Assembly: GCA_029961685.1 (NCBI GenBank)
Contig: JARWKL010000015.1
Span: 25,265,220 to 25,329,219, forward strand
Source of the DNA: Aristolochia californica
Lineage: Eukaryota > Streptophyta > Magnoliopsida > Piperales > Aristolochiaceae
DNA: 64,000 bases
Reading direction: 5' to 3'
The notes beneath the pieces were generated by a model. That model worked only from the letters and a program-made list of their open reading frames with translations. It ran no database searches and was not told the DNA's origin. Within the stretch, counting starts at the first letter, position 1; every line of letters starts with the position of its first letter. A program made the translations under genes and the position numbers. Of the stretch, positions 44,744 through 56,900 are shown in pieces.

Positions 44744-45165
44744 TAGGGGTGGCATGGAACCGAGCCAGTTTGCAAGCAGCTCGAGCTCGAGCTCGGCTCG
44801 GTTCGAGATCCAAATAAGGCTCTTTTGAGTTAATGAGCCGAACTCGACCGAACCATGGTTTGATTCGAAAGCTCGCGAGTTGGGTCATTAATGGGCTCGA
44901 GAGTCGGGACCGGGAGAGAGAGTAAGGGAGGGAGGGAGGGAGAGGGGGGAATTTTTCCTCCCCTCGTCATCGTCGAGCCCCTTTGCTGTTGACAACTGCT
45001 TGTCGGCCACCTTCGCCACTGCTCAGTTTTATTTCTTCCTCCCCTCGTCTGACTTCGCCTCTATTTCCATCGCCGCTGCCTCCATCATAGCCGTCATCCC
45101 CCACGACAGGTCCTCGTCGGTGCCGCTAGACCCCCTTCCCTCCGCGTCGTCTCGGCGATTCGTAA
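44744..45165 (+). mobile_element. Truncated hAT-like element (left end)
   Basis: It begins taggggtggcat, then carries a cgagctcgagctcggctcgg block and a CT/GC-rich segment. It aligns with 45504-45940, for example in gccgtcatccc, cccccttccctccg and gtctcggcg. Its right end is missing: the sequence after 45165 is unrelated. It sits right behind the mini-Copia internal start. Confidence 0.65.
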
Positions 45166-45495
45166 GGAATAAGAAGAGAAAAGAAGAATCAAGTCAAAGC
45201 GAATATTGAAAACCCTAGGTTCGTTAAGGAGAACACACACCCCTGAGCTCGTTGAGGATAACTCAAAACCCTTGTTTACTCTAAATCAAGACTTACCCTT
45301 TCTCATTTCTTTCACCCCTTAAGTAAGGTTCACGCTAACAAGGTTCAAGATAAAATATTACAATAATGCCCATGCGGCATATTAATTCTTCAACTGAAAT
45401 AAAAATAAAGTAAAAGTAAATTGAAAGAAAAGAAATTAACTTAATACTAATTGATTCAACCATTGTGACTCTGCCTGACTCGGCCTACTATTGAG
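45166..45495. other. Short stretch without recognised features
   Basis: No coding sequence, repeat or motif could be assigned here. It lies between two hAT-like elements. Confidence 0.5.
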
Positions 45496-47796
45496 GTCAT
45501 AACTAGGGGTGGCTTTGGAGTCGGATCGCAAGCCGACTCGGTTCAATTCGTTATCTATCGAGCTCGAGCACCGAAATCGGCTCGTTTACCTGAACTTGAC
45601 CGAAGCCAGGTTCGGTTCGTCGGCTCAAAGTGAGTCGAATCGGTATGGATCAGTATTGGGATTGCGAGCGAGGGGGGGGGGGATTTTTCTTTCCCCCTCT
45701 TCACCGCCGACCCCTCCCATCGGTTGTTGTCACCACCTCTACCGCTGTCGCAGCTGTTCGCCGACCGTCTCTACTGCCGCCGCAGCTGCTCGTCGGTCGC
45801 CTCTGTGGTCGTCCGTTCGATTTCTTCCTCTCCTCGCCGTTGCCTCTGTTTTCGTCGCCGCCGCCTCCGTCGTAGCCGTCATCCCTGATGATAGGTCCTC
45901 CTCGGCGTCATAACCCCCTTCCCTCCGTATTGTCTCGGCGGAAAACCAAAACCTCCCCCCTCCCTCGAGCGAAGACGATAATAAGTAAAAAAAAAAAAAA
46001 AACTTTTTACTCTAGAAAAATTTAAAAATAAATTTTATAAAAATAAGTTTCTATAAACTATTAGTGTCTCATGTTTTTTTAAATATTTTTTTAATTGAAT
46101 TTTTTTATTAAAAATCATATAATTTTCTAAGATTTTTCGTACCAAGATGGGGTAAAAAACTGTATAGAAATTTTTTGAATAAGTATTTAACAGTTGATGC
46201 TGTAATACTTTTAGCATGAAGCAATTTTCATTATAATTTTGTGTTTGATATTTTATTTAATTAAAAATTTATCGATAAGTATAATAATATATTAGATTGA
46301 TTATTAATTTTTATGTATTTCCCTAGAAGAGACAATAAAAGGTCCATTTAACTTTCCTAAGAAAAATTTAAAATATTTCTTGTAATTTTCTAATAAGTCA
46401 CTAATAGTAATAAGATTTTATTTAAAGGTTTTTTTGGAAATATGTATCATAGGAAAAATATTTTTAGTTTTTCCTAGAATATAAATTTTTATCTAGGGGC
46501 ACTAAGGAGGCCATAATAAATTATGGCCAGATTCAAAAATTACAAAACAAGCTAGACAACAATTGGAGTAAAAAATATTAATATTGGTGCATTTTAATCC
46601 ATTATTGAAATTCAATCCTGAACCTCCCCTATCATTATATTTTTTTAAAAATGTATGCATAATTTTATATATTATTTATTCAAAGCCACCCCTACGTGCG
46701 AGATCATAAACAAGGAAAAAAAAACTCTTTGTCCCTTCCTCATGGTTCTTAAATAAATTGAAAAAATATTTTAGTAGAAATACGTTTCTAGAGACTATTA
46801 GTGGTTTTTTCAATAAATGTTGAAAAGACATTTTTAATAGAAATATAGGGACCATTAGTGCCTCATGTTTTTTCAAAATATTTTTTTAATTATAAATTCT
46901 TTTTAAAAAATCATATAATTTTCTAAGTAAAATTTTATTGCCATGGGTTAGAAAACCATATAGAAAAATTTTGAATAAGTATTTGACAGTTGATGATATA
47001 ATACTTTGAGCATGAGGCAATTTTCATAGCAATTTTGTGTTTGACATTTTATGTGATTAAAATTTTATCGATAAGTATAATAATATATTAGATTAATTAT
47101 TAATTTTTATTTATTTCCTTAGAAAAGGCAATAAGAGGTCCATTTAGCTTTCCTAAGAAAAATTTAAAATATTTCTTGTAATTTTTTAGTAAGTCTGTAA
47201 TAGTAATATGATTTTATTTAAAGGATTTATAGTTTTTATTTGGGTGATTATAAATTGATAGTGATATTTTATTTAATTTTGTTATGTTTGATTATTGTAT
47301 GGAGTTTATTTATAATGTTATGCAGTGTATGGAGTCTTTAGACTATTTTATGGAGTGTATAAACAATTTCATGAAGTGTTTATAGACAATTTTATGGAGT
47401 GTTTATGGAGTGTTTATGCAGGTATTATGTATATTGATTATGCCCAATTTTAAGTAGAGGTCATGCCGAATTTTATACAAGTATTATATATATAGATTAT
47501 GCACAATTTTAAGTAGAGGTTATGCCCAATCTTATAGACGTATTATATATATAAGTTATGCCCAATTTTATGTAAAATGTATGTATACATTTTATTTGAT
47601 ATATATTTTTTGAAAAATTTTAAATGTATGTTGAGGCTCGAGCTCGGCTCGAACACGTTGGGCTCGAGCTCGATAACAATTTTAGGCTCGAGACGAGGCT
47701 CGGCTCGAAGCTCGACTCGAAATATTTAAATCAAGCTCGGCTCGAACATAAGCAGGTTCGGGCTCGGCTCAGATCGATGCCACCCCTAGTCATAAC
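45496..47796. mobile_element. hAT-like non-autonomous element with 8-bp TSD GTCATAAC
   Basis: The 8-mer gtcataac at 45496-45503 and 47789-47796 flanks an element starting taggggtggc and ending gccaccccta, exact 10-bp inverted ends. Eight-base duplications and TAGGG-type termini fit hAT. Both ends have CGAGCTCGGCTCG-rich blocks; the interior is AT-rich and non-coding, with a large internal duplication. Another end-like gccaccccta at 46685-46694 hints at nesting or a compound structure. Confidence 0.8.
46060..47225 (+). repeat. Two diverged direct copies inside the hAT-like element
   Basis: About 46060-46435 and 46857-47225 align throughout: tagtg.ctcatgtttttt, aaaaatcatataattttcta, ttgaataagtattt.acagt, ttatcgataagtataat and atttaaaatatttcttgtaa. 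The spacing of about 800 bases and the divergence point to an old internal duplication or insertion of a second related element. Confidence 0.8.
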
Positions 47797-47804
47797 ATTG
47801 GACT

Positions 47805-49199
47805 CTTGTACCTAGACCAAAAAATCAACAAGTCATAGGAACAAAGCTAATGAAGAAAATCTAGTGAGAAACAGAGCCAGGTTAGTTACCAAAGGATACA
47901 ACCAAGAAGAAGGTATTGTTTTCGAAGAAACCTATGCACCTGTAGCAAGACTAGAGGCAATTTGAATCCTCTTAGCTTATGCTTGTCGCATGAAGTTCAA
48001 ATTATACCAAATAGATGTAAAAAATGCATTTTTAAATGGGTACATTCAAGAAGAAGTATACGTTAAACAACCCAAAGGTTTTGAAGATTTGAGCAAACTT
48101 GACCATGTATACAAATTATATAAAGCTTTATGTGGATTAAAGCTAACTCCAAGAGCGTGGTATGAAAGATTAAACAAATTCTTAGGAAAGAATGACTATA
48201 AGATAGGAAACATAGATAAACACAATTCACTAAGAACCATGATCTCGTTCAAATCTATGTAGATGATATCATATTTGGTTCACAAACCCCTCTCAATGTC
48301 AAAATTTTGCAAGTGTAATGAAGAATGAGTTCAAAATGAATTTAATGTGTGAACTCACATTCTTTCTTAGACTTCAAGTAATGCAAACCGAAAATGGCAC
48401 ATTCATAAATCAGTCTAAATATACTAGGAATTGCTTAAGAGATTCAACATTGAAAATCTTAAGTCAATTAGCACAAACATGAGTTCTTCCTTGGAACTTG
48501 ACTCAAACAACTCCGGTAGGGCCATAGATCAAAAACTGTCTAGAAGCATGATAAGATCCCTACTTTACCTTTCAACTAGTAGACTTGATGTAATGTTCTC
48601 GGTATGCCTATGTGCTAGATCTTGATCCAATCCTAGAGAATCTCACTTAGTGAAATGAAAAAAAAAAAAAAAATCCATTATCTACTTGGGACACCAAACT
48701 TCACTTTTTAGTACTCAAACTCTTCAGCCATTGATCTAGTAGGTTACTTGGATGTTGAGTTTGCCTGTTACAAAATTAATAGAAAGAGTACAAGTGGTAG
48801 TTGCCAATTACTTGAAAATATGTTTGTCTTGGTTTTCCATGAAACATCATTTGGTTGCACTATCTACTACTGAAGTTGAATACATTGCATGTGGAAGTTG
48901 TTGTGCTCAACTTCTTTGGATGAAACAACAACTAGAGGACTATGGCTTAGAGTAAAAATAAATTTTAGTCAATTTTGGCAACTTGAACGTCATAAGTCTA
49001 AGTAAGAACCCGATTTACCACTCTCGATCAAAACACATAGAAATTAGACATCACTTCATCAAAGGGTTGGTTCAAACCAAGGTCATTAAAATTGAATTTT
49101 TCTCCACTGAAAATCAATTTGCGGATATCTTTACAAAGCCATTAGAATTTGACCGTTTCTCAAAGCTTCGAGGAGAGCTAAGCATCAACAACCCACCTT
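47805..49199 (+). pseudogene. SIRE-like Copia remnant (RT and RNase H)
   Basis: [14 protein letters not shown] at 47805, then [121 protein letters not shown] and FADIFTKPLEFDRFSKLRGE. The CGSCCAQLLWMKQQLEDYG pattern is typical of SIRE/Maximus Copia elements. Everything upstream of the RT N-terminus is missing; stops, frameshifts and a deletion near 48620-48720 abolish function. Confidence 0.88.
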
Positions 49200-49310
49200 G
49201 ATTCACTTAGGCTGAAATTTTTGAGTTTAATGAACACATCCCACCTTTGTAGTGCCAAAAGAGTGAAGTGTAAATCAAAATATTATATTTTTATCACTCT
49301 GACTAGGTCA

Positions 49311-49393
49311 TTGATCAATCAATGCCCTATTAATTGATCGATCAACTAAAACGATTAATTGATCGATTGAAATAAAATGATCGATCATTCACA
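49311..49393. repeat. Cluster of ATTGATCGATCAAT-type palindromes
   Basis: Several overlapping palindromes (ttgatcaatcaat, attgatcgatcaa, attgatcgattga, atgatcgatcatt) lie within about 80 bases just downstream of the SIRE-like RNase H end. They may belong to its 3' LTR or downstream region. Confidence 0.6.
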
Positions 49394-50836
49394 ATACAAA
49401 TTGAGAAGTTGAAGAGGCACAAACATTTTTTTAACCTAATCTCTTCACTCCAAATCATTCCAAAACCCTATTCCAATGAATCCTCAGTAGTCCTAAACCT
49501 GAGCATGTTCTCACACGACAACAATAGACAATATATTTTTCGAGTTTCGTTTCAAAGAGTATCAAATCACGATCTTATAATAAGAACAAGTGATCTTTCT
49601 CCATCAATCGTTTTGTCCCTCATTGTTCGAGAATTAAAAAATTCATTTGAATTTGTTCATTAGGAATCCGGGTCTTCTACTTATTTATTTACTTAATTTT
49701 AATTTAATTTTTTATTTTCATTGATTCTTTCTTTCTATTTTCTTACTCTCTCTTTTCTTTTTATTCCATTCCATCATCCTTCAAGTCGCATAGGTTTGAT
49801 CTTGTCAAATCTGACCTATTTTCCTGTCAAGTGAAGGTTACATTTTGTCTGTATGGACCAAGGAGAAAGGGGGCTCAGTAGGAATAGGACTATACCATGA
49901 GAGAAGCAAATAGGTCAACCTGTTTCAAATATACAACATGGGTTCTAGCAATGCAATGTAGTTGGACCCATTGTTGATCTGAATGAATCAGTCTTTTCAC
50001 TATTAAGGTAAATATTTGCCTCCTAGGCAAGAGGATGGCAAGTTACAAATTTTGTCTTGGTAGGACATGTATTTCTATTAGTATGAAATTCATAAATGAA
50101 GTTGTTAATGGCGGGTTACCATTGTCCTTTCTGTATTGATGAATCTTGTATGCGCTCCTAAGAAAAAGAATTTGTCCATTTTTTCAATGTCTCAAAAAGG
50201 CATAGAAACACATCAAAACTCTTGAATGGAAATAGAAAAGAGATGTGCCTCCAATTCCTTCAGAACTGGTAATATTTGTGGCACAATGCAAGAGGAATGG
50301 GTTGATAACTGAGTACTATAGCTGAGTACCCTGGCAGGGGCAAGACCACGGTCCAGGAAAGTAATTGGACCAATTACGGGAGAGAACAGCTTTTCTATTC
50401 GTTTTGTTTGAATTGAGGAAGATAGCTTGCTTGTTTCACACTCACAAACTCAAATCTCGTTGGCTCGTCCAACATTATTGCGTTTGCTATTCACAAAGCC
50501 AATATTCTACCGTGATTGATAATCAAAATTCCTTTTAGTTCACATTGAATCAGCAAATCACTATACGTAGGCGGCAGCCACGGCGAACCCACAAACAGAA
50601 GCTGAAGAAATAAAGCTGGGAACAAGAATCGGCCACAGCCCAGAAGCCTCGTCGGTTGCCAAACTCTCCCCCTTCTGGTTGTCCATTCTTCTTCTCATGT
50701 CATGGCTCAGTGTGTCAAAAAAACAGTTCAAGAAGCTGGGAAATGTTACAAAGCAGGCTAGTGCACGAACACATCCTCGTCATGGTTTCCCAGATTCAAC
50801 GTGGGAGTAAAAGTTCCCAGCGTCTGAGACGTTGAA
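49394..50836. other. Intergenic, no gene recognised
   Basis: This contains the presumed end of the Copia remnant and the 3' UTR of the minus-strand J-domain gene. No coding exon of a known family is seen. Confidence 0.5.
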
Positions 50837-53800
50837 CTATAGGGGAAAGACGTCTTGGGAATTGAATTCGGTCCATGCGTCCTGTTAGAAACCATGATAG
50901 AGAAGTTTTCTAAATTCGGAAACGAGTAAATAGATATATCCCTGTTGTGATTGCGGTAGTAGGGGTACCTGGAGGAGGGTGAAGATCTTCTCGGCCATGT
51001 ATTTTTGAGGGGCGGTGGCCCCCTTCTGCTGCAATTTGTCAGGGTGCAGGCAAAGCCTGGCTCTCTGGTAAGCTTTCCTCACCTGGGAGGTTTCGATCAT
51101 CTCGCTTAGGGAGATAGCATGCCAACCGCTATTCGGCCACAAGATCTGCATTTTATTGTTGGATCAGTACGACGGCAAATATAAGATTAACTGAAGTGAT
51201 GGCTGTTGAAGATTTTTTTTACATATTGAAGTGTTGAGAGAAGCGCGCGGATGTTCCCTTCCTTGCCCAGCGACCAAAGCTTTATGTCTTCCTCCAGTAG
51301 CTCCATCGTCATCTGTTTTTTGTCACACCAACAAAATTCATGCTCAAGTCAGAGGAATCGGCGATCTGAGACTCTGATTAGAATCATGTATTCAAAACAG
51401 AGTAGCACGCAGACATTTTGGGTATTGTATCAGAATTGGAATACCCAAAATCTGATATGATATGCTCTATATACCATAAATGTTAGCTTATATAGTCTTC
51501 CAGGGAGGCAATTTCTGGAAGAAATAACAGCAGCGAAGCAAGTTCTTACATCCTTTTGGGGCAACTTTGTCCCTTGGTCTGCTTCCCATTTCTTCAATTC
51601 TTTTGAGACTTGAGCCTAGAAAAGATAAATGAGAAAGTTTAAGCTGCTAATAAAAGAAGGAATCTAGAGATCAACGTGTCGGTTACAGTGACCAGAATGA
51701 TTCATTAAGATTGCATATTCAATGCAAGGTCGTTCATCCCTTAAAAAAACAAGAGCATTTCACCACCGTTAAATCTAATATTGTGTGAGGGAGATACTAG
51801 TTACAGATTCACTGGTAAGAAATTGATACCAGAAGTATCTCCGTCTCATTGTATTCCCCACTTTGTGTTGGACAATTAGACACCAGCCGCTTCTCTGCAA
51901 GCAAAAGTGTCTATTAACATAAGCTTGTCTTCTTATAAACCTGAGAATTCAGGACGATGACAGTAAGGGTGGTTTACCTTCGTCTTCTGCACTCTGGCTT
52001 CGACATTTCTCTTTCACCCATGCAATAGCTTCATCAACAGCAACTGCCTCATCAACCTCTTCCCTCCGATCTGAACCAATCTCTATCACAAAAGATCCAA
52101 GAAAGTCTGCATCCTCTTCTTCTCCGTAGTAGTCCTCTTGCTGCTCTTCTTGCTCTTGATCTTGAGCTCGTGCACCAGCACTTGGTTCTTGTTCGATTGA
52201 AGAGATCTCAGAAGCATTTGAGTCAATCTCAAAATCATCGTCCGATATTTTGACACTCCTGTATGAACTGGGTTCAGCATTAATGATGCTCTCAGGAGAT
52301 GGCATGGGTTGTGAAATGCCAAAATTAGGTTGTTTATACAGCTCATTAGGGCCAGAATCTGTAAACTGGAACTCCATGTAAGAAGGATGCGGTCTATGTG
52401 GACATGCCACGCCCGAATTTCCCTGCTTCCTTGGGTCTCCACAGAACATGGAACTTTGTCGAGATCGTATGTTGATTGGCCTGACAGTACAGCATGTCCA
52501 TATCACACAAGAGTAATAAGAGGAATATTTTCAAACAGTTGATATACGGCCACAGCTTCGGAATTTAGTTAATCTAGCCATAAAGTTCCAAGCCAGTAAT
52601 TTCTTTTGGCCAATGAATTCTCCTTGAGAAAAAGTAGAAAAAGCCAACTAAACAAAGAGTCGACATTGATTTTTATTAATTGTAATCATGGAGGACACTG
52701 GTGGGGGTCGGACACTGAAGAGATTACATTCGCTGCCCCAGTGCATGGCCTTGTTAGCTCGTCGAAAGCCAACAAAAAAAAAAAAGTAAAGAAAAGACGG
52801 AGCTGAAAATGACTCCTCCCTAACCTCGAACATGCCCGTCATCTCCGGCCGATAATTATGCAAAAGTAAAGGATTAAAACTTTTAACCTTATATTTTCAG
52901 CAAATTTCGTGCCTGTATTTCAGATACCTGGTTTCCAGGTCCTGATCCTGCCTGACCTTCCACTGACGAGGACGTCTGGATTCAGGAACACCCCTATACC
53001 CCTGAACTCCTTGTGAAGAATCTTAAAGAGATCGTGAAGAGATAAACGAGTTAAAGGCCAAAGTGTCTAACAAATACTTGTAGACACTGAGAGAACCTGA
53101 CACTCTTTTTAAGGATCTTTCAGGTCTTCCACGAAAGTTTCGGAAACATAGTAGGCAAAAGAGAATTTTCAGGTACTTCAATGGAACGTCACACAGATGG
53201 CCAAGCAAACAGGTCATGAAAGACAAATCTACCGCCTGTAATTCATAAAAAAGTCGCCAAAATTTTAAAAGAACATCAGGAGAAAAAACTGCTCCCATGA
53301 TTTCAGACGATTTTCTTTTCTCGTTTCTTCCGAGGAGCGAAAAAAGCTGTGTACAGTGTACACAGTATCTCCACCGTCTAACATGGCGACTGATCATTTC
53401 TACGTTAATCTAAATAGACAAAAACCTTAATTTTACCTGAGTTTCGAAGCAAACGAAGAGATGCCGGCGTCTTCAGCCATGGACGGCCGGATCGGACTCA
53501 AATCCTCAGAGCTCAAAACCGACGAACAGTTAGATCTCGACTTCGACATTGACTCCGATCGCGACCTCGACCGCCGGTACCCGAAGATATCATCATAAAA
53601 TCCATCTCTCCTCACACACCCGGCGCCACCTTTGCCATTACCCGCCGCCGGAATCCGAAAAGCCGGCAGGCTTCTCCCCGGTCTCGCCGGCTGCTTCAAG
53701 TCCGCCTTCCGGAAAACCTCATCGTAAAAAGAAGACGCGATATCATCAGAGAATTTCCGTAAAAAGACGCTCCTCGGTGGCCCGCCGAAGACATCGCGGA

Positions 53801-53903
53801 ATTCGTCCGGATCGCAGAAATCGTAACAGGCCTTGGAAGTGAAGTCCGTCGATCGTCGCCTCGGCAGATTCATCCCGTTGCGAATTCGCCATGATTCGTC
53901 CAT
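50837..53903 (-). CDS. Auxilin-like J-domain protein (JAC1-related)
   Basis: Proteins of this group recruit Hsp70 to uncoat clathrin vesicles; the relative JAC1 is needed for chloroplast accumulation movement. Seven exons from the start leftward: 53903-53437, 52480-51978, 51894-51830, 51615-51550, 51312-51223, 51145-50969, 50881-50837, all GT..AG and phase-consistent, giving 470 aa. The start is the first in-frame ATG (MDESWRIRNGMNLPRRRS). The N-terminal half is polar and disordered, with FRDVFGGPPRSVFLRKFS resembling the conserved auxilin-like box. An acidic Glu/Gln stretch follows (EQEEQQEDYYGEEEDAD). The C-terminal J domain holds WSLGKEGNIRALLSTLQYIL, then WPNSGWHAI, VRKAYQRARLCLHPDKLQQ with the HPD at 431-433, and ends DAWTEFNSQDVFPL. 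The short last exon was missed by simple frame scanning. Length and position beside CIPK23 resemble the Arabidopsis gene next to CIPK23 (At1g30280, from memory). Confidence 0.92.
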
Positions 53904-56900
53904 TTTCCACAACTGTTTTCTCTGTAACGAGCGACTAGCTTCTGGTTCGGCGTCCAAAGCATGGAGGAGAAGGCAAGGCCTCGTATAAATAGAGGGAAAA
54001 AAAACTCAAAAAAGGACGCGTTCGAAAAGGTTTTCTTTTCTCCTCCCTATGAACAGGAAAATGTTTTCTTTTCAGATTATTTACTTACAAACCCCTGAAT
54101 AAATAATTATAATATCAGAAATGCTGTTAATTTGTATAAAAATTATTACAAGGAAATTTTTTTATTTTTTTTTGTGACTCGCGAGTCAGTTTAATCGGTG
54201 GACGTGGATGAGAGAGCATATGATGAGGAAAATCCACGGGAGCGATGACAAATCAGCAGCGGGCCTAAAGTTGGTGACATGTAAAGATGATAAGTCCGCC
54301 GAGCCCGCAATCTAATCATTTTTCCCTTCGGGGAATAAATTTCGGAAAGCGAACCGACGAGAAATGACACGTGTCCTTTTAGTGCGTCATCTAGTGAGGG
54401 AACTGGTGGTTCGACGTGGCGCGGTTTGACTTATAGCTGTGTTGTGGTCTTGTGTTGGAACTTTCCAGATTTGGGAATTTTATTTATATATATATATATA
54501 TTTTTTTTTAATTTAATTTATATATAATATGATATAATGAATAAAAATAATAATTAAAAAAAGAAAAAAAAGGGATCTTATCCTCAAGTTAGTTTATGGT
54601 AATTTAACACTGAAGAGGAGGATTAAAAAGAGGACAAGTGAGAGAAAGGATGGATGTTGGGCATAAGCAGACAGTGCATGCTCTTTGGTGATAGAGAGCC
54701 AGCTTTTTGCCTCATTTCTTGCTTTATCTCCATCTTTTACTTTCTCAACTTTCTCCACAAAAGGCTTTTTTTTTTTTTAATCTCCGGATCCAAGAAAAAT
54801 AAGTAACAACATGAGTACTAAATATGTTAGCATTTACGCCACGTTTCCTCATGTGACGTGGAGTGCTGCTTGCTGATAAGAAAATGGAGTGTCTCAACAG
54901 TTTTTCATAACCGATCTTCAAACCAGGAGGAACAAGAGGTCAAAAAGGAAGGAAGCCTATTGATGCGCAGGAGGGATCATAGGGACTCAGTTTCTACTTG
55001 GAAGCAACTGCTCGGAGAAATTTGAGAGTAAGAAGCCTCTTTATGATCTGGGTTTTGTCCAAAATTCAAATCCAGATCATTCTCCGTATCCTTTATGAGA
55101 TCCTTTGTCTGAAAGCAACCCAAAAAGCAATGGAAAGCTTCTGGGATATTTTCATTTTCGATTCTTCTCTCTCAAGTCCACCATCTACACGTTTCAAATT
55201 CACGACTTTCATACATGAACATGTCCAGAAGCATCGGAAACAAAGAGATGGGAACAGCTGATCTTCAAGAAGAACAGTTGCCTCAATACACAGAACAGTG
55301 ATGGACTGTTTACTACGGTTTTGACTGTTGCTAAGGATTATTATAATTGCTGAACAGTGCAAAATTACCTCTCTAATATTGACAACACAGGTCTGCATCT
55401 GTGGTGCCTCTTGTCTTACTAAAAGGTGACAGAAGCTTTTCCTGAAGATGGGAACTTCACCACTTTCATTGTCATGCGCTCACTTAATCTAGATTTCACT
55501 TTTCCTTTTCTGAGTTTTTCCCTTTGCCCTTCGAAGATCTGTTCTGTACCATCTTGACAAGTGGTCATAGGGCCCCAAAATATGAACAACACAGAAGCAA
55601 GTTGCTGTCATGCGCCTTCCTCAATCATTCCAGTCAATGGCAACACTCTCTGCAAGCATCTCTGCTTCTGGCCTTCGTCTTATTATTATCATAACAGCAC
55701 AAACCTATGAAAAAAAAATGCTCTCCATGATTCGTGTAATCTCTGTATCCCAGAAAGTCTGTCACTGAAAAGAATAAAGAGGTGGAAGAAAATATTAATC
55801 TTGTACTAGAAACAATGTAGAGAACTAGTTAAGCAGATTTAAAGCAAGAAATACAGCAGGAAGATGAACCCCAAGTTCTCTTGTTTTATTTGAGACAAGA
55901 TTTCATGAGACGCATCACAGGAACGACAGCAATCAGGAGGTGTTTTTACGTGGGGGCCATGTGGAGAACATCTCCTGATTGGTTTCATACCCTGTAATGT
56001 TTCACAGGAAACCAGGCAACGAAACAAACCCTGAAATATCATATAAAGTAAGACCACTATCCACAAATTTCCAAAAGAAAATAGTGAATCGTTTGGCTGT
56101 TCCTCACTAGCTACTTCAATCTGGAAACGCGCAATTCTTCAATTATATATGCAGATGGTGAAACTTGTTTGCACTTTACAAATAAAACATCGGCGAATGT
56201 ACAAACCTTAGTTCAATGGACTAAAGATTTATGATAAATGCCTTGGCTGGAAAAGTGTTTTAATATTTATCTGAAAAAAACTTGAGAGTTCCAATTCAAA
56301 CTGAAAGATACAGTAACAGTTGGGAGCCCTGCTCGTAGCCATTTTTCCACCGTTGCTTCTGTAAAGGATTTTGAAATGCCATTTGGTAGAATATATTGTT
56401 AGAAAGTCTTCCTTTTGGCTTCTATCTATTCAGAGAAAAAGAAAGGGGAAAGAGAGCAGTCTTGAGCTGTGGAGCAGTTCTTGTAGCTGTTGTTCATGAA
56501 ATAGACTTTTGTGATGGTTCCCTTTCATCTTTCTTGTCATAAGACTCCTCGTTTCTATATTAAAGCCCTATCTGCCCTTCCATTTGTTGCTTCAACTTTC
56601 TAAAAATGGTCCTGATTCTCTTCTTTTATCAAGGCCAGCAGTAGGAGATTGATGCCTTCTGAACTATTTACGCACATGCAATGTTCTGATCATTTTTTAC
56701 CCAGAACGAATACATACAGAAGGAAGCATTTGAAACACTTCCATGATTCTGAAGTTAAGCTTGAGAACATGAAGATGATGCTTGAAGGTTCACTGCTGAC
56801 CCACCATAACGAACTCATTCACTTGAACCTTATATAATTGAGAACCCATGTCTGTCCTGAAATAAGATAACCCTAGTCACCATTGAAACTGATCACAGGC

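Noticed and set aside
45509..45913. 134-codon frame at the left end of the hAT-like element
   Set aside because: It is simple-sequence composition (Ala/Ser/Arg/Pro), with no transposase motif and open on both strands.
50741..50820. Alternative last exon of the J-domain gene (FNVSDAGNFYSHVESGKP)
   Set aside because: The 50881-50837 exon gives DAWTEFN, the expected J-domain end, and has a good acceptor.
53904..53957. Longer N-terminus of the J-domain protein (MDAEPEAS..)
   Set aside because: That start is a TTG codon. The first ATG in frame is at 53903.
54950..55020. Possible miR390-like sequence (gcgcaggagggatcat)
   Set aside because: It shares only part of the miRNA, and no matching star arm or hairpin was seen nearby.
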